Shown here in pieces: positions 40,692 to 49,019 of a stretch of 64,000 bases of DNA. Origin of the DNA: Candidatus Obscuribacterales bacterium. Lineage in GTDB: Bacteria; Cyanobacteriota; Vampirovibrionia; Obscuribacterales; Obscuribacteraceae. The stretch is taken from contig JAIEOQ010000008.1 of NCBI GenBank assembly GCA_019750335.1, forward strand, positions 62,001 through 126,000, read 5' to 3'. Every line of letters begins with the position of its first letter. Position 1 is the first letter of the stretch. Both the position numbers and the translations under genes were made by a program. Under the pieces are notes generated by a model that was given only the letters and a program-made list of their open reading frames with translations, was not told the DNA's origin and searched no databases.

Positions 40692-41261
40692 TTAATTCGC
40701 TACCGAATTCATGTAATAACGGCTATGTGCTGCTGCCGGTTGACCGTTATATTTTGCCCCAGGCTTTTCATGATAAGCCACCTGGCATTCAGCTGTGCGC
40801 GTGAAAACCATCTGCCCAATTGGCATTCCGGCATGCAAGCGCACCGGACGGTTACCGACATTGACTATTTCAAGTGTAATTTGTGCTGGTGGGTGGCTGA
40901 AACCAGCATCAATAAAGCCAGCCGTCACATGAACCATAACTCCCAGACGGGCCAAAGAGGATTTACCGGTCAACTGACCGACAATATAGCGAGGCAAACA
41001 AAACCTTTCTTGTGTCGCACCAAGAATGAACTGACCAGGGTGCAAAAGAATGCTTTCACCCTGAACATGAACCAGGCTGTTGAGCACCGTGTCGCACTTG
41101 TATGGGTCGATTACTTCTTCGGAGCGCTCATGCCAGCCGAAACGGTCGGCTAACAACACATCATAAGAATTAGGTTGAACCAAAGCGTTGTTAAAAGGCT
41201 CAATGATTAGCTTGCCTGATTCGATTTCAGCTCTGATTTCGTGATCTACCAGAATAGACAT
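40692..41261 (-). CDS. dcd: dCTP deaminase
   Basis: 189 residues from the ATG at 41261, chosen because GGAG is six bases upstream and Dcd proteins start MSIL; an ATG at 41276 adds five residues. Family signatures: GKSSLARLGVMVHVTAGFIDAGF, ITLEIVNVGNRPVRLHAGMPIGQMVF. It deaminates dCTP to dUTP for dTMP synthesis. Single-gene unit. Confidence 0.95.
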   Translation of the reverse strand: MSILVDHEIRAEIESGKLIIEPFNNALVQPNSYDVLLADRFGWHERSEEVIDPYKCDTVLNSLVHVQGESILLHPGQFILGATQERFCLPRYIVGQLTGKSSLARLGVMVHVTAGFIDAGFSHPPAQITLEIVNVGNRPVRLHAGMPIGQMVFTRTAECQVAYHEKPGAKYNGQPAAAHSRYYMNSVAN

Positions 41262-41359
41262 TGCTTTCTCCGACATTTGAGCAGGCTCAGCTTTACATAA
41301 GCAAACAAAGCCATATTCTAACTTAGAGAGTCTATTTGGCAGCTAGAGTGAATATCAGT

Positions 41360-42382
41360 TTAGATACTGAGGTTCAGGTTAGAGCTATGACCAGGGAAGG
41401 CTTTTGCAGTTGGATTGACGAAAGTAACAGCAAAGTTAACTGCTGTTGCTGCTTCCGAAGCTCCGGTAGCGATCAGCTTTAGCTTAGCCGGATGGGTGCA
41501 AATATCGCCGGCGGCATAAACACCCGGCAAGTTTGTTTCCATCTTCTCATTAACGGCAATAGCATTGCCTTCCATTTGCAGGCCCCAAGACTTCAAGAAG
41601 TCAAGATTAATCACAAAACCGATATTGATGCACATCGCATCACATTTAATCGTTTCTTCTTTGCCGGTTCGGTTGTCAAAGATAACCGCCCCTTCCAATT
41701 TGCCATTACCAAGAATGTGCTTGAGCTCGTAGAAAGTCTTGACATCGACCTTGTTGTGGCACATCTCTTCGACTGAAGTTTGCACAGCCCGGAACTGATC
41801 CCGTCTGTGAATCAAAGTGACTTTGCTTGCCAACTGTGAAAATTCATTTGCCCAGTCAACAGCTGAATCACCGCCACCGATAATCAATACATCTTTATCG
41901 CGGAAGCGCTCTTTGCTTTTAACAGCATAAACAATCGTGTCGCCTTCCAGCTCAGCCGGATATTCAACATCTAGTTTCTTCGGAACGCAAGCACCGGCAC
42001 CGAGAGCCAGAAGAACAGTCTTGGTGTAATGTTCGCTTCCTTTGTCGGTGATGATTTTCCAGACCCCATCCTCACCACGAACCATTTGGGTTACTTTTTC
42101 ACCAAGGACGATGCTTTGTTTGAACAGCTGGGCTTGAGTTCCCAGATTTTTAGCCAAATCCTTAGCCAAGATTTTCGGATGTCCGGCCACGTCATAGACA
42201 TATTTTTCGGGATAGAGCGCTGTCAGCTGCCCGCCAAGTTCACCCAGCACATCAATAACCTTAGTCTTGATGCCCCTAAGTCCGGCATAAAAGCTGCCAA
42301 ACAAGCCTGTCGGTCCTGCACCGATAATCGTAATATCGAAAACGTCCATGTCTGCCAATTTATGAGTCTCCGGACTATACAT
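41360..42382 (-). CDS. thioredoxin-reductase-like ferredoxin/flavodoxin-NADP reductase
   Basis: 340 residues; an ATG at 42349 would give 329 and is equally plausible. FAD-binding DITIIGAGPTGLFGSFYAG at the N-terminus, NADPH-binding VLIIGGGDSAVDWANEF in the middle and GVYAAGDICTHPAKLKLIATGASEAATAV near the end. The CxxC redox pair of thioredoxin reductase is absent, which marks the YumC-type ferredoxin-NADP+ reductase group. It moves electrons between NADPH and ferredoxin or flavodoxin. Confidence 0.88.
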   Translation of the reverse strand: MYSPETHKLADMDVFDITIIGAGPTGLFGSFYAGLRGIKTKVIDVLGELGGQLTALYPEKYVYDVAGHPKILAKDLAKNLGTQAQLFKQSIVLGEKVTQMVRGEDGVWKIITDKGSEHYTKTVLLALGAGACVPKKLDVEYPAELEGDTIVYAVKSKERFRDKDVLIIGGGDSAVDWANEFSQLASKVTLIHRRDQFRAVQTSVEEMCHNKVDVKTFYELKHILGNGKLEGAVIFDNRTGKEETIKCDAMCINIGFVINLDFLKSWGLQMEGNAIAVNEKMETNLPGVYAAGDICTHPAKLKLIATGASEAATAVNFAVTFVNPTAKAFPGHSSNLNLSI

Positions 42383-42477
42383 CGACCATCATTTTAATAC
42401 AATCGGTGTTTATATCCACCGCGCTAATAAAGGCTTAGACATCTATCTATAGATTTATTGGATATAAGGTGCGCTTT

Positions 42478-43128
42478 CTATCTGCTGACAATTGTCCTAA
42501 CCTTAGTACCAGAGCCGGTTTGAACACCAATCATATAATTTCCTGGCTGGCCAACCGCAGCCCCGTAAGGGGAGTAACGTCCTTGGTCCATAGCACTTGA
42601 TTGGTAAACAGCTGCCGGGTAAGCATTTACAGTGTTCAGCGGTGCTGGAGCAGGCAAAGACTCCGAACCGGGGACATAGATTTCACCCATAGTCGGCGAA
42701 GTGTGGACTGGAAATGTCTTTTTAATGCCATTTACCAAAGCACGATCGGCTGAGGTCGTTTCGGAATGTTTTGGCTCACCAAGAACTTGGTTAGCAAAAG
42801 GCTCATGATGACGAACCCAATAAATAACAAAGAGCCAAAGAAAAAGCCCTAAAAACAAGAGGAAGAACAGAAAGTTAGTAGTGAAATGAATGCCTTGGAA
42901 AGCATCTGAAAGCTTCACACCGCTCAAAGAAGGGGTCCAACGATTAGCGCTGTGGGCCGGTCCTCTTAAGTGCCCCGGCTGAGGCTGGTCCATCCCCAGC
43001 AAATGACGGATGAACTTAACCGTATGCCCTTTTTCTTGAAGCCAGGTTTGAGCTGCAGCAAGTATTCCCGGAGCTGGCTTACCGGTTTCATTGCCAACGG
43101 CTTTTTCTTCTTGCTTTGTAGCGCTCAT
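42478..43128 (-). CDS. single-span membrane protein of unknown function
   Basis: 216 residues: a cytosolic-looking N-terminus (1-80), one hydrophobic helix at about 83-104 (TNFLFFLLFLGLFLWLFVIYWV), then a Pro/Ala/Ser-rich tail. No motif recognised. It lies 95 bp upstream of the flavin reductase on the same strand. Confidence 0.65.
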   Translation of the reverse strand: MSATKQEEKAVGNETGKPAPGILAAAQTWLQEKGHTVKFIRHLLGMDQPQPGHLRGPAHSANRWTPSLSGVKLSDAFQGIHFTTNFLFFLLFLGLFLWLFVIYWVRHHEPFANQVLGEPKHSETTSADRALVNGIKKTFPVHTSPTMGEIYVPGSESLPAPAPLNTVNAYPAAVYQSSAMDQGRYSPYGAAVGQPGNYMIGVQTGSGTKVRTIVSR

Positions 43129-43240
43129 CGATTGCCTGCTCTACGGCTAACTTACCGCAGAATTAATGGTAATCATTAAAAAGCGCCTGTAAATGGGAAT
43201 ATCCGCAAATCGCCGAATTTATCCACCATCTGACAACAGG

Positions 43241-43657
43241 CTAGTCGATTTCGATTGCTTCCATTTGTGCCAAACGTCCACGCAACTGTTCAACCACTTG
43301 CGGTAGTTCGAAAACAGCCGGCAATTTTTCTTCGATAGTGGTGATATGTCTGGTCAACTCGATAGACCGTTCCATAAGACGGATCAAAATTTGTTGTGTT
43401 GCCACCAATTGACGCTGGTTTTCAATAAGTTGATTTGTAATCCGCGCGCTTTCAACTCTTTGATCCACATTTAGCGAAATAAGCTCTGTCAGCTTACCGA
43501 TCAGCCTGTCGACTTGTCCGTTCAAATAAGAATCACCGGCGACGGTGGCATTGCCTGAAGGCTGTTCAGTCTCAGTTGCTTCTTCGAAAAAAGTCTCAAA
43601 ACCTCCCAGTCCAAGATCCGATTCTTGTTGGCTTTGTTTACGCTTAGCTTCGGGCAT
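43241..43657 (-). CDS. coiled-coil protein of unknown function
   Basis: 138 residues from the ATG at 43657 (AGGAAC eight bases upstream); the frame opens five residues earlier. Residues 45-135 form continuous amphipathic helix (LIENQRQLVATQQILIRLMERSIELTRHI), the first 40 are acidic and polar. No signal peptide. Function unknown. Confidence 0.65.
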   Translation of the reverse strand: MPEAKRKQSQQESDLGLGGFETFFEEATETEQPSGNATVAGDSYLNGQVDRLIGKLTELISLNVDQRVESARITNQLIENQRQLVATQQILIRLMERSIELTRHITTIEEKLPAVFELPQVVEQLRGRLAQMEAIEID

Positions 43658-43796
43658 TAATACGTTCCTCATTGCTTGGATGAGCAGGCTTTGGGTTCTT
43701 TTACCCCCGGTCTCCGCCAGTGGTGGCGCCAGAAAAATTATAGCTAATCAAGGCGAATAGTAAACAGTCTTGCCGATTTTTTTTTGCAGACACCAT

Positions 43797-43826
43797 CGAG
43801 ATCCAAAAGGAGATCATTGGATCTCG
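43797..43826. other. perfect 10-bp hairpin in intergenic region
   Basis: CGAGATCCAA and TTGGATCTCG flank a 10-nt loop, about 80 bp after the hutI stop. Neither strand has a T-tract following the stem (a run of nine T lies upstream of it on the plus strand), so it does not read as an ordinary intrinsic terminator. The surrounding gap 43658-43905 holds no gene I can support. Confidence 0.45.
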
Positions 43827-43905
43827 CAGTGAGAACCTATGGATATACGCTGAACCAGAGAAGGATAAGTATCTGGTATTTTGCCAGCTTGGTTAAATTG
43901 CTAAT

Positions 43906-45192
43906 TCAGCTATTAGTCAGCACCGATTTGCCGCTCTTAAACACTTGTCCTACCGGATTGCTGCCGAGATTGTACGGCACCTCTTCCAGCTTGGACAGAT
44001 TGAGAATCAAAAAATCGGCCTGATAGCCTTTGTTCAACTGTCCGATTTTGCCACCAAGACCGATGGCGCAGGCCGAATTTACTGTAAGGGCCGTCAGAGC
44101 CTCCGAGACACTCATTTTCAGCTGCAAACAAGCCAGGCCCCAAATGAATGGCAAGGAAAAAATGTGACAAGAGCCCGGATTAAAATCACTACCTAAAGCT
44201 ACGGCAACACCGCGATCAATCATTGCTCGAGCGCGCGCATGCTCTTTTAAGTTCAAGAAGAAAGAAGTGCCTGGGAGCAAAACAGCCACTGTATCAGACG
44301 CCGCCATCAACTCTATTTCAGCATCGCTGATATTGAGCAGATGATCGGCGCTAGCAGCTCCGATCTCTACAGCTAGAGAAGAAGCACCTAAATTGACGAA
44401 CTCATCGGCATGAATCTTCGGTCGCAAACCATGCTTGAGACCGGCTTCCAATATATCTCTTGTTTCTTGCAGATTGAAATATCCTTGATCGCAAAAAACG
44501 TCTTGAAAAACAGGGCTGGCACCGCTGGCAGTGTATGCCTGAAGAACCTTTGCCGCTGCCGGAAGCATATCGCTTACTATGGACCGCATATACTCCGCGC
44601 GCGAATAGTCCGGCGGAAAAGCATGGGCAGGCATGAATGTAGGAACAAGTTCAACCGGTTGCATTTCCTGCAAACGCAATACGGCAGCAAGCATATTCAG
44701 CTCGCTCTCGGCGCTCAGTCCGTAGCCAGTTTTCACTTCACATGACGTAGTGCCAAAAGACAACAATTTGCGCAGGCGTTCCAGCCCTAAAGATACAAGC
44801 TCATCCACTGTCGCCTGACGGGTGGCACGAGTGCTAGCGACGATACCACCGCCAGCCTGGGCGATTTCTTGGTAGCTTTTGCCCTGGCAACGCATCAGAA
44901 ATTCGTTAGCCCGATTGCCGGCAAAAACAAGATGAGTATGGGGATCAACCAGGCCGGGAATCACAAGCCGGCCGGAGGCATCGACTGTTGTCGCCCCCGG
45001 CTCAAGCTCAATTTGGGGCAGTATGTCCGCAGCCGGACCAACCGCAACAATACGACCGTCACGAACAGCCAAGGCTGCATCCTGAATACGGACAATGCTG
45101 TCCATCTCCGCTCCGTGAAGCGGTGTACCCGAAGAGACAGCTGTCGCCAACTCACCGATTGGATGAACAAGAAGATCCGCCGCAACGCTCAC
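43906..45192 (-). CDS. hutI: imidazolonepropionase
   Basis: 428 residues starting with GTG that overlaps the upstream stop (GTGA). Amidohydrolase signatures: LVIPGLVDPHTHLVFAGNRANEF with the metal-binding HxH, TSCEVKTGYGLSAESELN, IHADEFVNLG and ALGSDFNPGS. It opens imidazolone-5-propionate to formimidoglutamate, the third step of histidine breakdown. No hutH, hutU or hutG is present in the window. Downstream of, and translationally coupled to, a ferritin-like gene. Confidence 0.94.
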   Translation of the reverse strand: MSVAADLLVHPIGELATAVSSGTPLHGAEMDSIVRIQDAALAVRDGRIVAVGPAADILPQIELEPGATTVDASGRLVIPGLVDPHTHLVFAGNRANEFLMRCQGKSYQEIAQAGGGIVASTRATRQATVDELVSLGLERLRKLLSFGTTSCEVKTGYGLSAESELNMLAAVLRLQEMQPVELVPTFMPAHAFPPDYSRAEYMRSIVSDMLPAAAKVLQAYTASGASPVFQDVFCDQGYFNLQETRDILEAGLKHGLRPKIHADEFVNLGASSLAVEIGAASADHLLNISDAEIELMAASDTVAVLLPGTSFFLNLKEHARARAMIDRGVAVALGSDFNPGSCHIFSLPFIWGLACLQLKMSVSEALTALTVNSACAIGLGGKIGQLNKGYQADFLILNLSKLEEVPYNLGSNPVGQVFKSGKSVLTNS

Positions 45193-45626
45193 TTTACTTT
45201 GCTGGCACGCTTCGGTCCAAGATACATTTCCAGCTCTTCAACGTGAGCTGTTTCTTCAACAATGATCTGCTCAAGCATAAGCTTAAGCGCTGTGTTGTCT
45301 TGCACCAAGTCCAACTGCTTTTCGTACATTGCTAAATGATTTTTTTCCATGCCCAGATCTTCTTCAAGCATATCTTCGATACTTTGTTCTCCGGGTTCAT
45401 AAATTTCTTGAATTTTGACTGAAGGGTGTCCGCCTAAAGCACAAATTTTTTCACCAAGCTTGATCGCATGTTGCATCGAATCAGTGGCTTGGGCGCGAAA
45501 CATTTGTACTAGCGGTCCACGGTTCGGCCCGGTGACAATGAAGGAATGGTGCAGATAACGAACCATGGCCGACATCTCATGCTCAAGGTCAAGATTCAGA
45601 GCTTCCAAAACCTTCTTCTTATCCAT
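45189..45626 (-). CDS. ferritin-like (bacterioferritin-type) four-helix protein
   Basis: 145 residues with a strong AAGGAGATATA site before the ATG. Diiron-type ligands can be aligned to bacterioferritin: Glu17 (DLEHEMSA), His53 (DSMQHA), Glu94 (LGMEKNH), Glu125 and His128 (EETAH). The ligand that is usually Glu three residues before the first His is Ser50 here, with Asp49 next to it. Such proteins store iron or act as small diiron oxidases. First of a pair with hutI (4-bp overlap). Alternative: another ferritin-like family with different ligands. Confidence 0.82.
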   Translation of the reverse strand: MDKKKVLEALNLDLEHEMSAMVRYLHHSFIVTGPNRGPLVQMFRAQATDSMQHAIKLGEKICALGGHPSVKIQEIYEPGEQSIEDMLEEDLGMEKNHLAMYEKQLDLVQDNTALKLMLEQIIVEETAHVEELEMYLGPKRASKVK

Positions 45627-45730
45627 TTATATCTCCTTGTCGGACCTAATATTCAGCTTGCTTCCAGAAGGAAACAACCTCTTGCTTTACATCTAGAAAG
45701 CAAATCAGCTGACAATTACATGCGACAGAA

Positions 45731-45736
45731 ATTATA
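45731..45736 (-). promoter_or_regulatory. candidate -10 element upstream of the ferritin-like gene
   Basis: A perfect TATAAT on the minus strand about 100 bp before the start codon at 45626; the -35 at the right distance is poor. It would give the ferritin-hutI pair a leader of roughly 95 nt. Confidence 0.35.
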
Positions 45737-45767
45737 TAGGGACGAGAGTATTCTTGGCATCATTTTT

Positions 45768-46580
45768 CTATGCACTGCGGCAAATAAATTCATTGCGGTT
45801 ATCGCTGTTACCGTAGCCGCCCATGGATAAACATTCGGACAAGAAATCACAGCGCTTGCATAGCTCGCTACGATGGGGTTCATAATCAGCAGGGTTCTTC
45901 ATCGCCTCAACTGTGTTGATTATTTCAGGCCAGTGCAAACGAAAAACTGCGCCATCCAAATCGCAACTTGAAGCAAGCATGCCTTGGGATTGAATTTGAA
46001 TAAAAGTCATTTTGATTTTTTCAAATGGCAATCTTGTTCTCAGCTTTTCCAACAAGAACTGTCTAACTAAAAGAGAGGGTGAAGGCCACGCCGGATCAAA
46101 CGGCTTGAGTGGATTCAAATGAAAGTCCACCACTTCCAAAACTTTTTCTTGCGGATGCCAAAGAATCATATCGAAAGTATCTTCAAGATAAACGTTGGAA
46201 TGCGGAATGCGCGCTCGCAACTTAACGCTTACGCCAACATTCTCCGATCCAGCCGGCTTATAAGGCTTATTTACGTATGTAGTAAGAGCCCGATAAGCAA
46301 AACGAAAAGCTTGAATGCTTTTTGTTTGCAACTCTTCAGGAGCATCGGGACCGATTTTCAAAGCAGACCAATGTTGACCGATATATTTTTGTGCTTCATT
46401 TACCGAGGTAAGCTTGCCGCGATTCACTTCAGCAAAAGCTTTCAACAAGAATCTTTTGCAGACGGTGCTCAATTTGATTCTTTCGGATCCGGTTCTTGGA
46501 CGAACAAAGGCAAGCTCATAAGCTCTCTTACAAACGCGGAAGGTTTCAATCATTGCAGGCGTAAATAAAGTTCGGTCCAT
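45768..46580 (-). CDS. PD-(D/E)XK-like protein with four-cysteine Fe-S signature, catalytic Lys absent
   Basis: 270 residues. N-terminal FTPAMIETFRVCKRAYELAF resembles the CPxRF start of Cas4/AddB/RecB-type nucleases, and Cys17 with Cys241, Cys244 and Cys250 (CKRCDFLSEC) reproduces their four-Cys 4Fe-4S arrangement. In between, DTFDMILWH (Asp137) and LEVVDFHL (Asp152) occupy the GxxD...(D/E)xK positions, but the lysine of the motif is replaced (DFHL instead of DxK). It may therefore bind DNA without cutting, or use another residue. No Cas gene is near. Preceded by a promoter with a 7-bp inverted repeat. Confidence 0.75.
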   Translation of the reverse strand: MDRTLFTPAMIETFRVCKRAYELAFVRPRTGSERIKLSTVCKRFLLKAFAEVNRGKLTSVNEAQKYIGQHWSALKIGPDAPEELQTKSIQAFRFAYRALTTYVNKPYKPAGSENVGVSVKLRARIPHSNVYLEDTFDMILWHPQEKVLEVVDFHLNPLKPFDPAWPSPSLLVRQFLLEKLRTRLPFEKIKMTFIQIQSQGMLASSCDLDGAVFRLHWPEIINTVEAMKNPADYEPHRSELCKRCDFLSECLSMGGYGNSDNRNEFICRSA

Positions 46581-46926
46581 AATCCTGGCCCTCTTCTACT
46601 GGCTACCCGTACTTTTGTATGTCATACAAATATATAGCATGACATCCGGTCTCGTCAATTTAAATCTCTTCTTTTAGCTACTACTTAATGACGTTGCCTA
46701 CTTAATTTGTTCCCCAGCACTACTGGCTGAAACCGGCTTGACATCAGCGTTTACGCAGATCGCATTCGATATCGATCCGGACGCATAGCGCATATCCAGC
46801 CGCACAAGCGCACTTTCTAAACTATTTGAACATAATTGACACAAAGCTCGTCTATCATCATATCCAGGGGATAATAAAGAAGAGAGTCGGCCCAGCTTTT
46901 TGTTCCTATATATAGGATTGTTCGCC
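46581..46926. other. divergent intergenic region with two promoters
   Basis: About 346 bp between the PD-(D/E)XK-like gene (minus) and xseA (plus). It holds the minus-strand promoter/operator at 46619-46658 and a plus-strand TTGACA at 46836-46841 with a weak CATATC 17 bp downstream, which may serve xseA. No gene or structured RNA was recognised in the rest. Confidence 0.5.
46619..46658 (-). promoter_or_regulatory. promoter with overlapping operator-like inverted repeat
   Basis: Minus strand: TTGACG (46653-46658), a 16-bp spacer and TATATA (46631-46636). A perfect inverted repeat ATGTCAT (46619-46625) / ATGACAT (46639-46645) with 13 bp between brackets the -10; the half-site centres are 20 bp apart, two helical turns, as for a dimeric repressor. 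The start codon at 46580 is about 45 bp downstream. Confidence 0.6.
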
Positions 46927-48150
46927 GTGTTTGAACTGAGTCAACCAACCGCTTTAAGAGTACTGACCGTTTCCGAACTAACGGCCCAGATTCGGGTTAT
47001 TGTCGAAGACTGTTTTGATTCAATTGCCGTAGTCGGTGAGGTTAGCAACGCCAAAGCCTATCCTTCCGGTCATTGGTACTTCTCTTTAAAAGATAAAGAA
47101 GCCACGCTTCCTGCAGTTTGTTTCAAAAACGCCAATCAAAATATCAAGTTCAATCTGGAAGATGGATTGATGGTGGTAGCTAAAGGCAAACTCAGTGTTT
47201 ATCCACCTCGCGGCGCTTACCAGATGGTGGTCACCTCCCTAGAGCCGGTCGGTATAGGCGATTGGCAGCTAGCTTTCGAACAGCTAAAAACAAAACTTGG
47301 CGAAGAAGGTTTATTAGCTCCGGAGCGCAAACGACCAATTCCATCTCTACCAAGACGAATCGGCGTTGTGACAAGCATTGCCGGTGCAGCCTTGCGCGAT
47401 ATACTCACCGCCCTAAAAAGACGCAATCCAAATGTGCAAGTTTTGATTGCTTCAACAAAAGTACAGGGCGAAGGTAGCACTGAAGAGATCGCTCAAGCAA
47501 TCTACGATTTGCAAAACTTCGACGACATCGATGTAATTATCGTCGCTCGCGGCGGCGGCTCTATTGAAGATCTCTGGTCTTTCAACAGCGAAGCGGTAGC
47601 ACGAGCAGTAGCTTCTTCACGGATACCAGTTATTTCGGGGATCGGTCACGAAACCGATTTCACAATTTGCGATTTGGTTGCCGACTTGCGCGCACCAACA
47701 CCAACAGCAGCAGCCGAACTTGTATCAAAAGGGCGCCTAGAGCTTTTAGAAAAATGGACCAGCCTCAATTACAAACTTGGCTCTTCCATGGAACAACGCC
47801 TAATTGTCACACGCCACGCTTTGCATAAATTGCATCCGCGAAACGCTTTGGCACGCCACGAAGAGTGTTTACGCAAGCTGGCTATGGATGTAAAAAACAA
47901 AAAAGAACATCTCAGTCGATTGATGACCGGACATTTATCCGAATCAAAACATATTTGGCAGCGCAATCATGAAAAGCTCCAGGCGCTAAACGCCAAGAAT
48001 ATTCTTGGCCGTGGTTTTTCAATTTTGCAAAAAACTGACGGTACAATTATTCGGCAGATAAGCGACGTGTCAATCGGCGAATCAATTATCGCCTCTGTAA
48101 GCAACGGCAAAATCAGGCTAAAAGTGGAGTCTTATGAAGATGGCAACTAA
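46927..48150 (+). CDS. xseA: exodeoxyribonuclease VII large subunit
   Basis: About 408 residues from the GTG at 46927 (AGGA upstream); TTG at 46900 or 46918 is possible. N-terminal OB-fold (VGEVSNAKAYPSGHWYFSLKDKEATLPAVCFK), then the catalytic domain with RIGVVTSIAGAALRDILTALKRRNP, IIVARGGGSIEDLWSFNSEAVARAV, ISGIGHETDFTICDLVADLRAPTPTAAAEL, and a helical C-terminus with ILGRGFSIL. It degrades single-stranded DNA with XseB. Overlaps xseB by 17 bp. Confidence 0.96.
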   Translation: MFELSQPTALRVLTVSELTAQIRVIVEDCFDSIAVVGEVSNAKAYPSGHWYFSLKDKEATLPAVCFKNANQNIKFNLEDGLMVVAKGKLSVYPPRGAYQMVVTSLEPVGIGDWQLAFEQLKTKLGEEGLLAPERKRPIPSLPRRIGVVTSIAGAALRDILTALKRRNPNVQVLIASTKVQGEGSTEEIAQAIYDLQNFDDIDVIIVARGGGSIEDLWSFNSEAVARAVASSRIPVISGIGHETDFTICDLVADLRAPTPTAAAELVSKGRLELLEKWTSLNYKLGSSMEQRLIVTRHALHKLHPRNALARHEECLRKLAMDVKNKKEHLSRLMTGHLSESKHIWQRNHEKLQALNAKNILGRGFSILQKTDGTIIRQISDVSIGESIIASVSNGKIRLKVESYEDGN

Positions 48151-48406
48151 GAGCAAAGGGAACAGCATCATGACCGCCGAAGAAAAAGGACCGGATTTTG
48201 AAGCGACGCTTACCGAGCTTGAAAGCGTCATTAAAGAGTTAGAAGGCGAGATCAAACTTGAACGCGCCCTTGTTTTATTCGACCACGGCATGAAACTGTC
48301 GCAATCTTGCGAAGAGTTTCTAAAAACAGCCGAACAAAAGATCGAGCTCTTGAAACGAGCCGTCAACGGCAGTATTAATGTTGAAAAATTCGAGGAAGAC
48401 GTTTAG
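48134..48406 (+). CDS. xseB: exodeoxyribonuclease VII small subunit
   Basis: 90 residues; an internal ATG at 48170 would give 78. FEATLTELESVIKELEGEIKLERALVLFDHGMKLSQSCEEFLKTAEQKIELL is typical XseB. Its stop shares bases with the rplI stop (TTAG). Confidence 0.94.
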   Translation: MKMATKSKGNSIMTAEEKGPDFEATLTELESVIKELEGEIKLERALVLFDHGMKLSQSCEEFLKTAEQKIELLKRAVNGSINVEKFEEDV

Positions 48407-48855
48407 CCGGCTTGAGCGACTTCAACGTTAACTTCAGCAGTTACTTCAGTGGTTACTTTGACATAGGCTTTGTAAGTACCCAAGGCTGAAATCTCTTCCA
48501 AAGTTTTGACACCGCGCTTATCGATATCAAAACCAAGAGTTTTAGAAAGCTCGTCAGCAATATCTTTGTTTGTGACTTTGCCATAAAGACGTCCGGCATC
48601 TCCAGCTTTGGAGAGCAGCTTAATGCTACCAAGAGCGCTTATTTTTTCGCCCAGGACAACTGCTTCTTGATGCAGTTTTTCGGCTTTAGCTTTCAAGGCT
48701 TCCAGCTCTTCATCACGCTTTTTCATAGCGCCATCAGTAGCTACTTGAGCCAATCCTCTCGGCTGAAGGAAATTGCGGTAATAGCCTGGTTTTGCCTCGA
48801 CTACATCACCCATTTTGCCTAGTTTTTGCACGTTCTTCTGCAATATGACTTTCAT
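48403..48855 (-). CDS. rplI: ribosomal protein bL9
   Basis: 150 residues. KVILQKNVQKLGKMGDVVEAKPGYYRNFLQPRGLA is the bL9 N-terminal rRNA-binding signature, followed by the long connecting helix and the C-terminal domain (LYGKVTNKDIADEL). Encoded alone rather than in the usual rpsF-ssb-rpsR-rplI cluster. Confidence 0.97.
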   Translation of the reverse strand: MKVILQKNVQKLGKMGDVVEAKPGYYRNFLQPRGLAQVATDGAMKKRDEELEALKAKAEKLHQEAVVLGEKISALGSIKLLSKAGDAGRLYGKVTNKDIADELSKTLGFDIDKRGVKTLEEISALGTYKAYVKVTTEVTAEVNVEVAQAG

Positions 48856-49019
48856 GACTTCTCCAGCCTTCTTCTCAAATTTCGAGATCCATATTAGGCC
48901 TAGCCAATTTGTGCCGGCTAAGGCTTAGGACCTATGACAAGCTAAGAATTTACCATGATTTGCTCTAAATAACGCTTGAGCTTTGTTCAGCCTTAAGCTT
49001 TCGCAGCATAATGTTGAAA

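Noticed and set aside
48134..48169. Use of the later ATG at 48170 as xseB start
   Set aside because: Ribosome site there is weak and coupling to xseA is simpler at 48134; kept as a note only.
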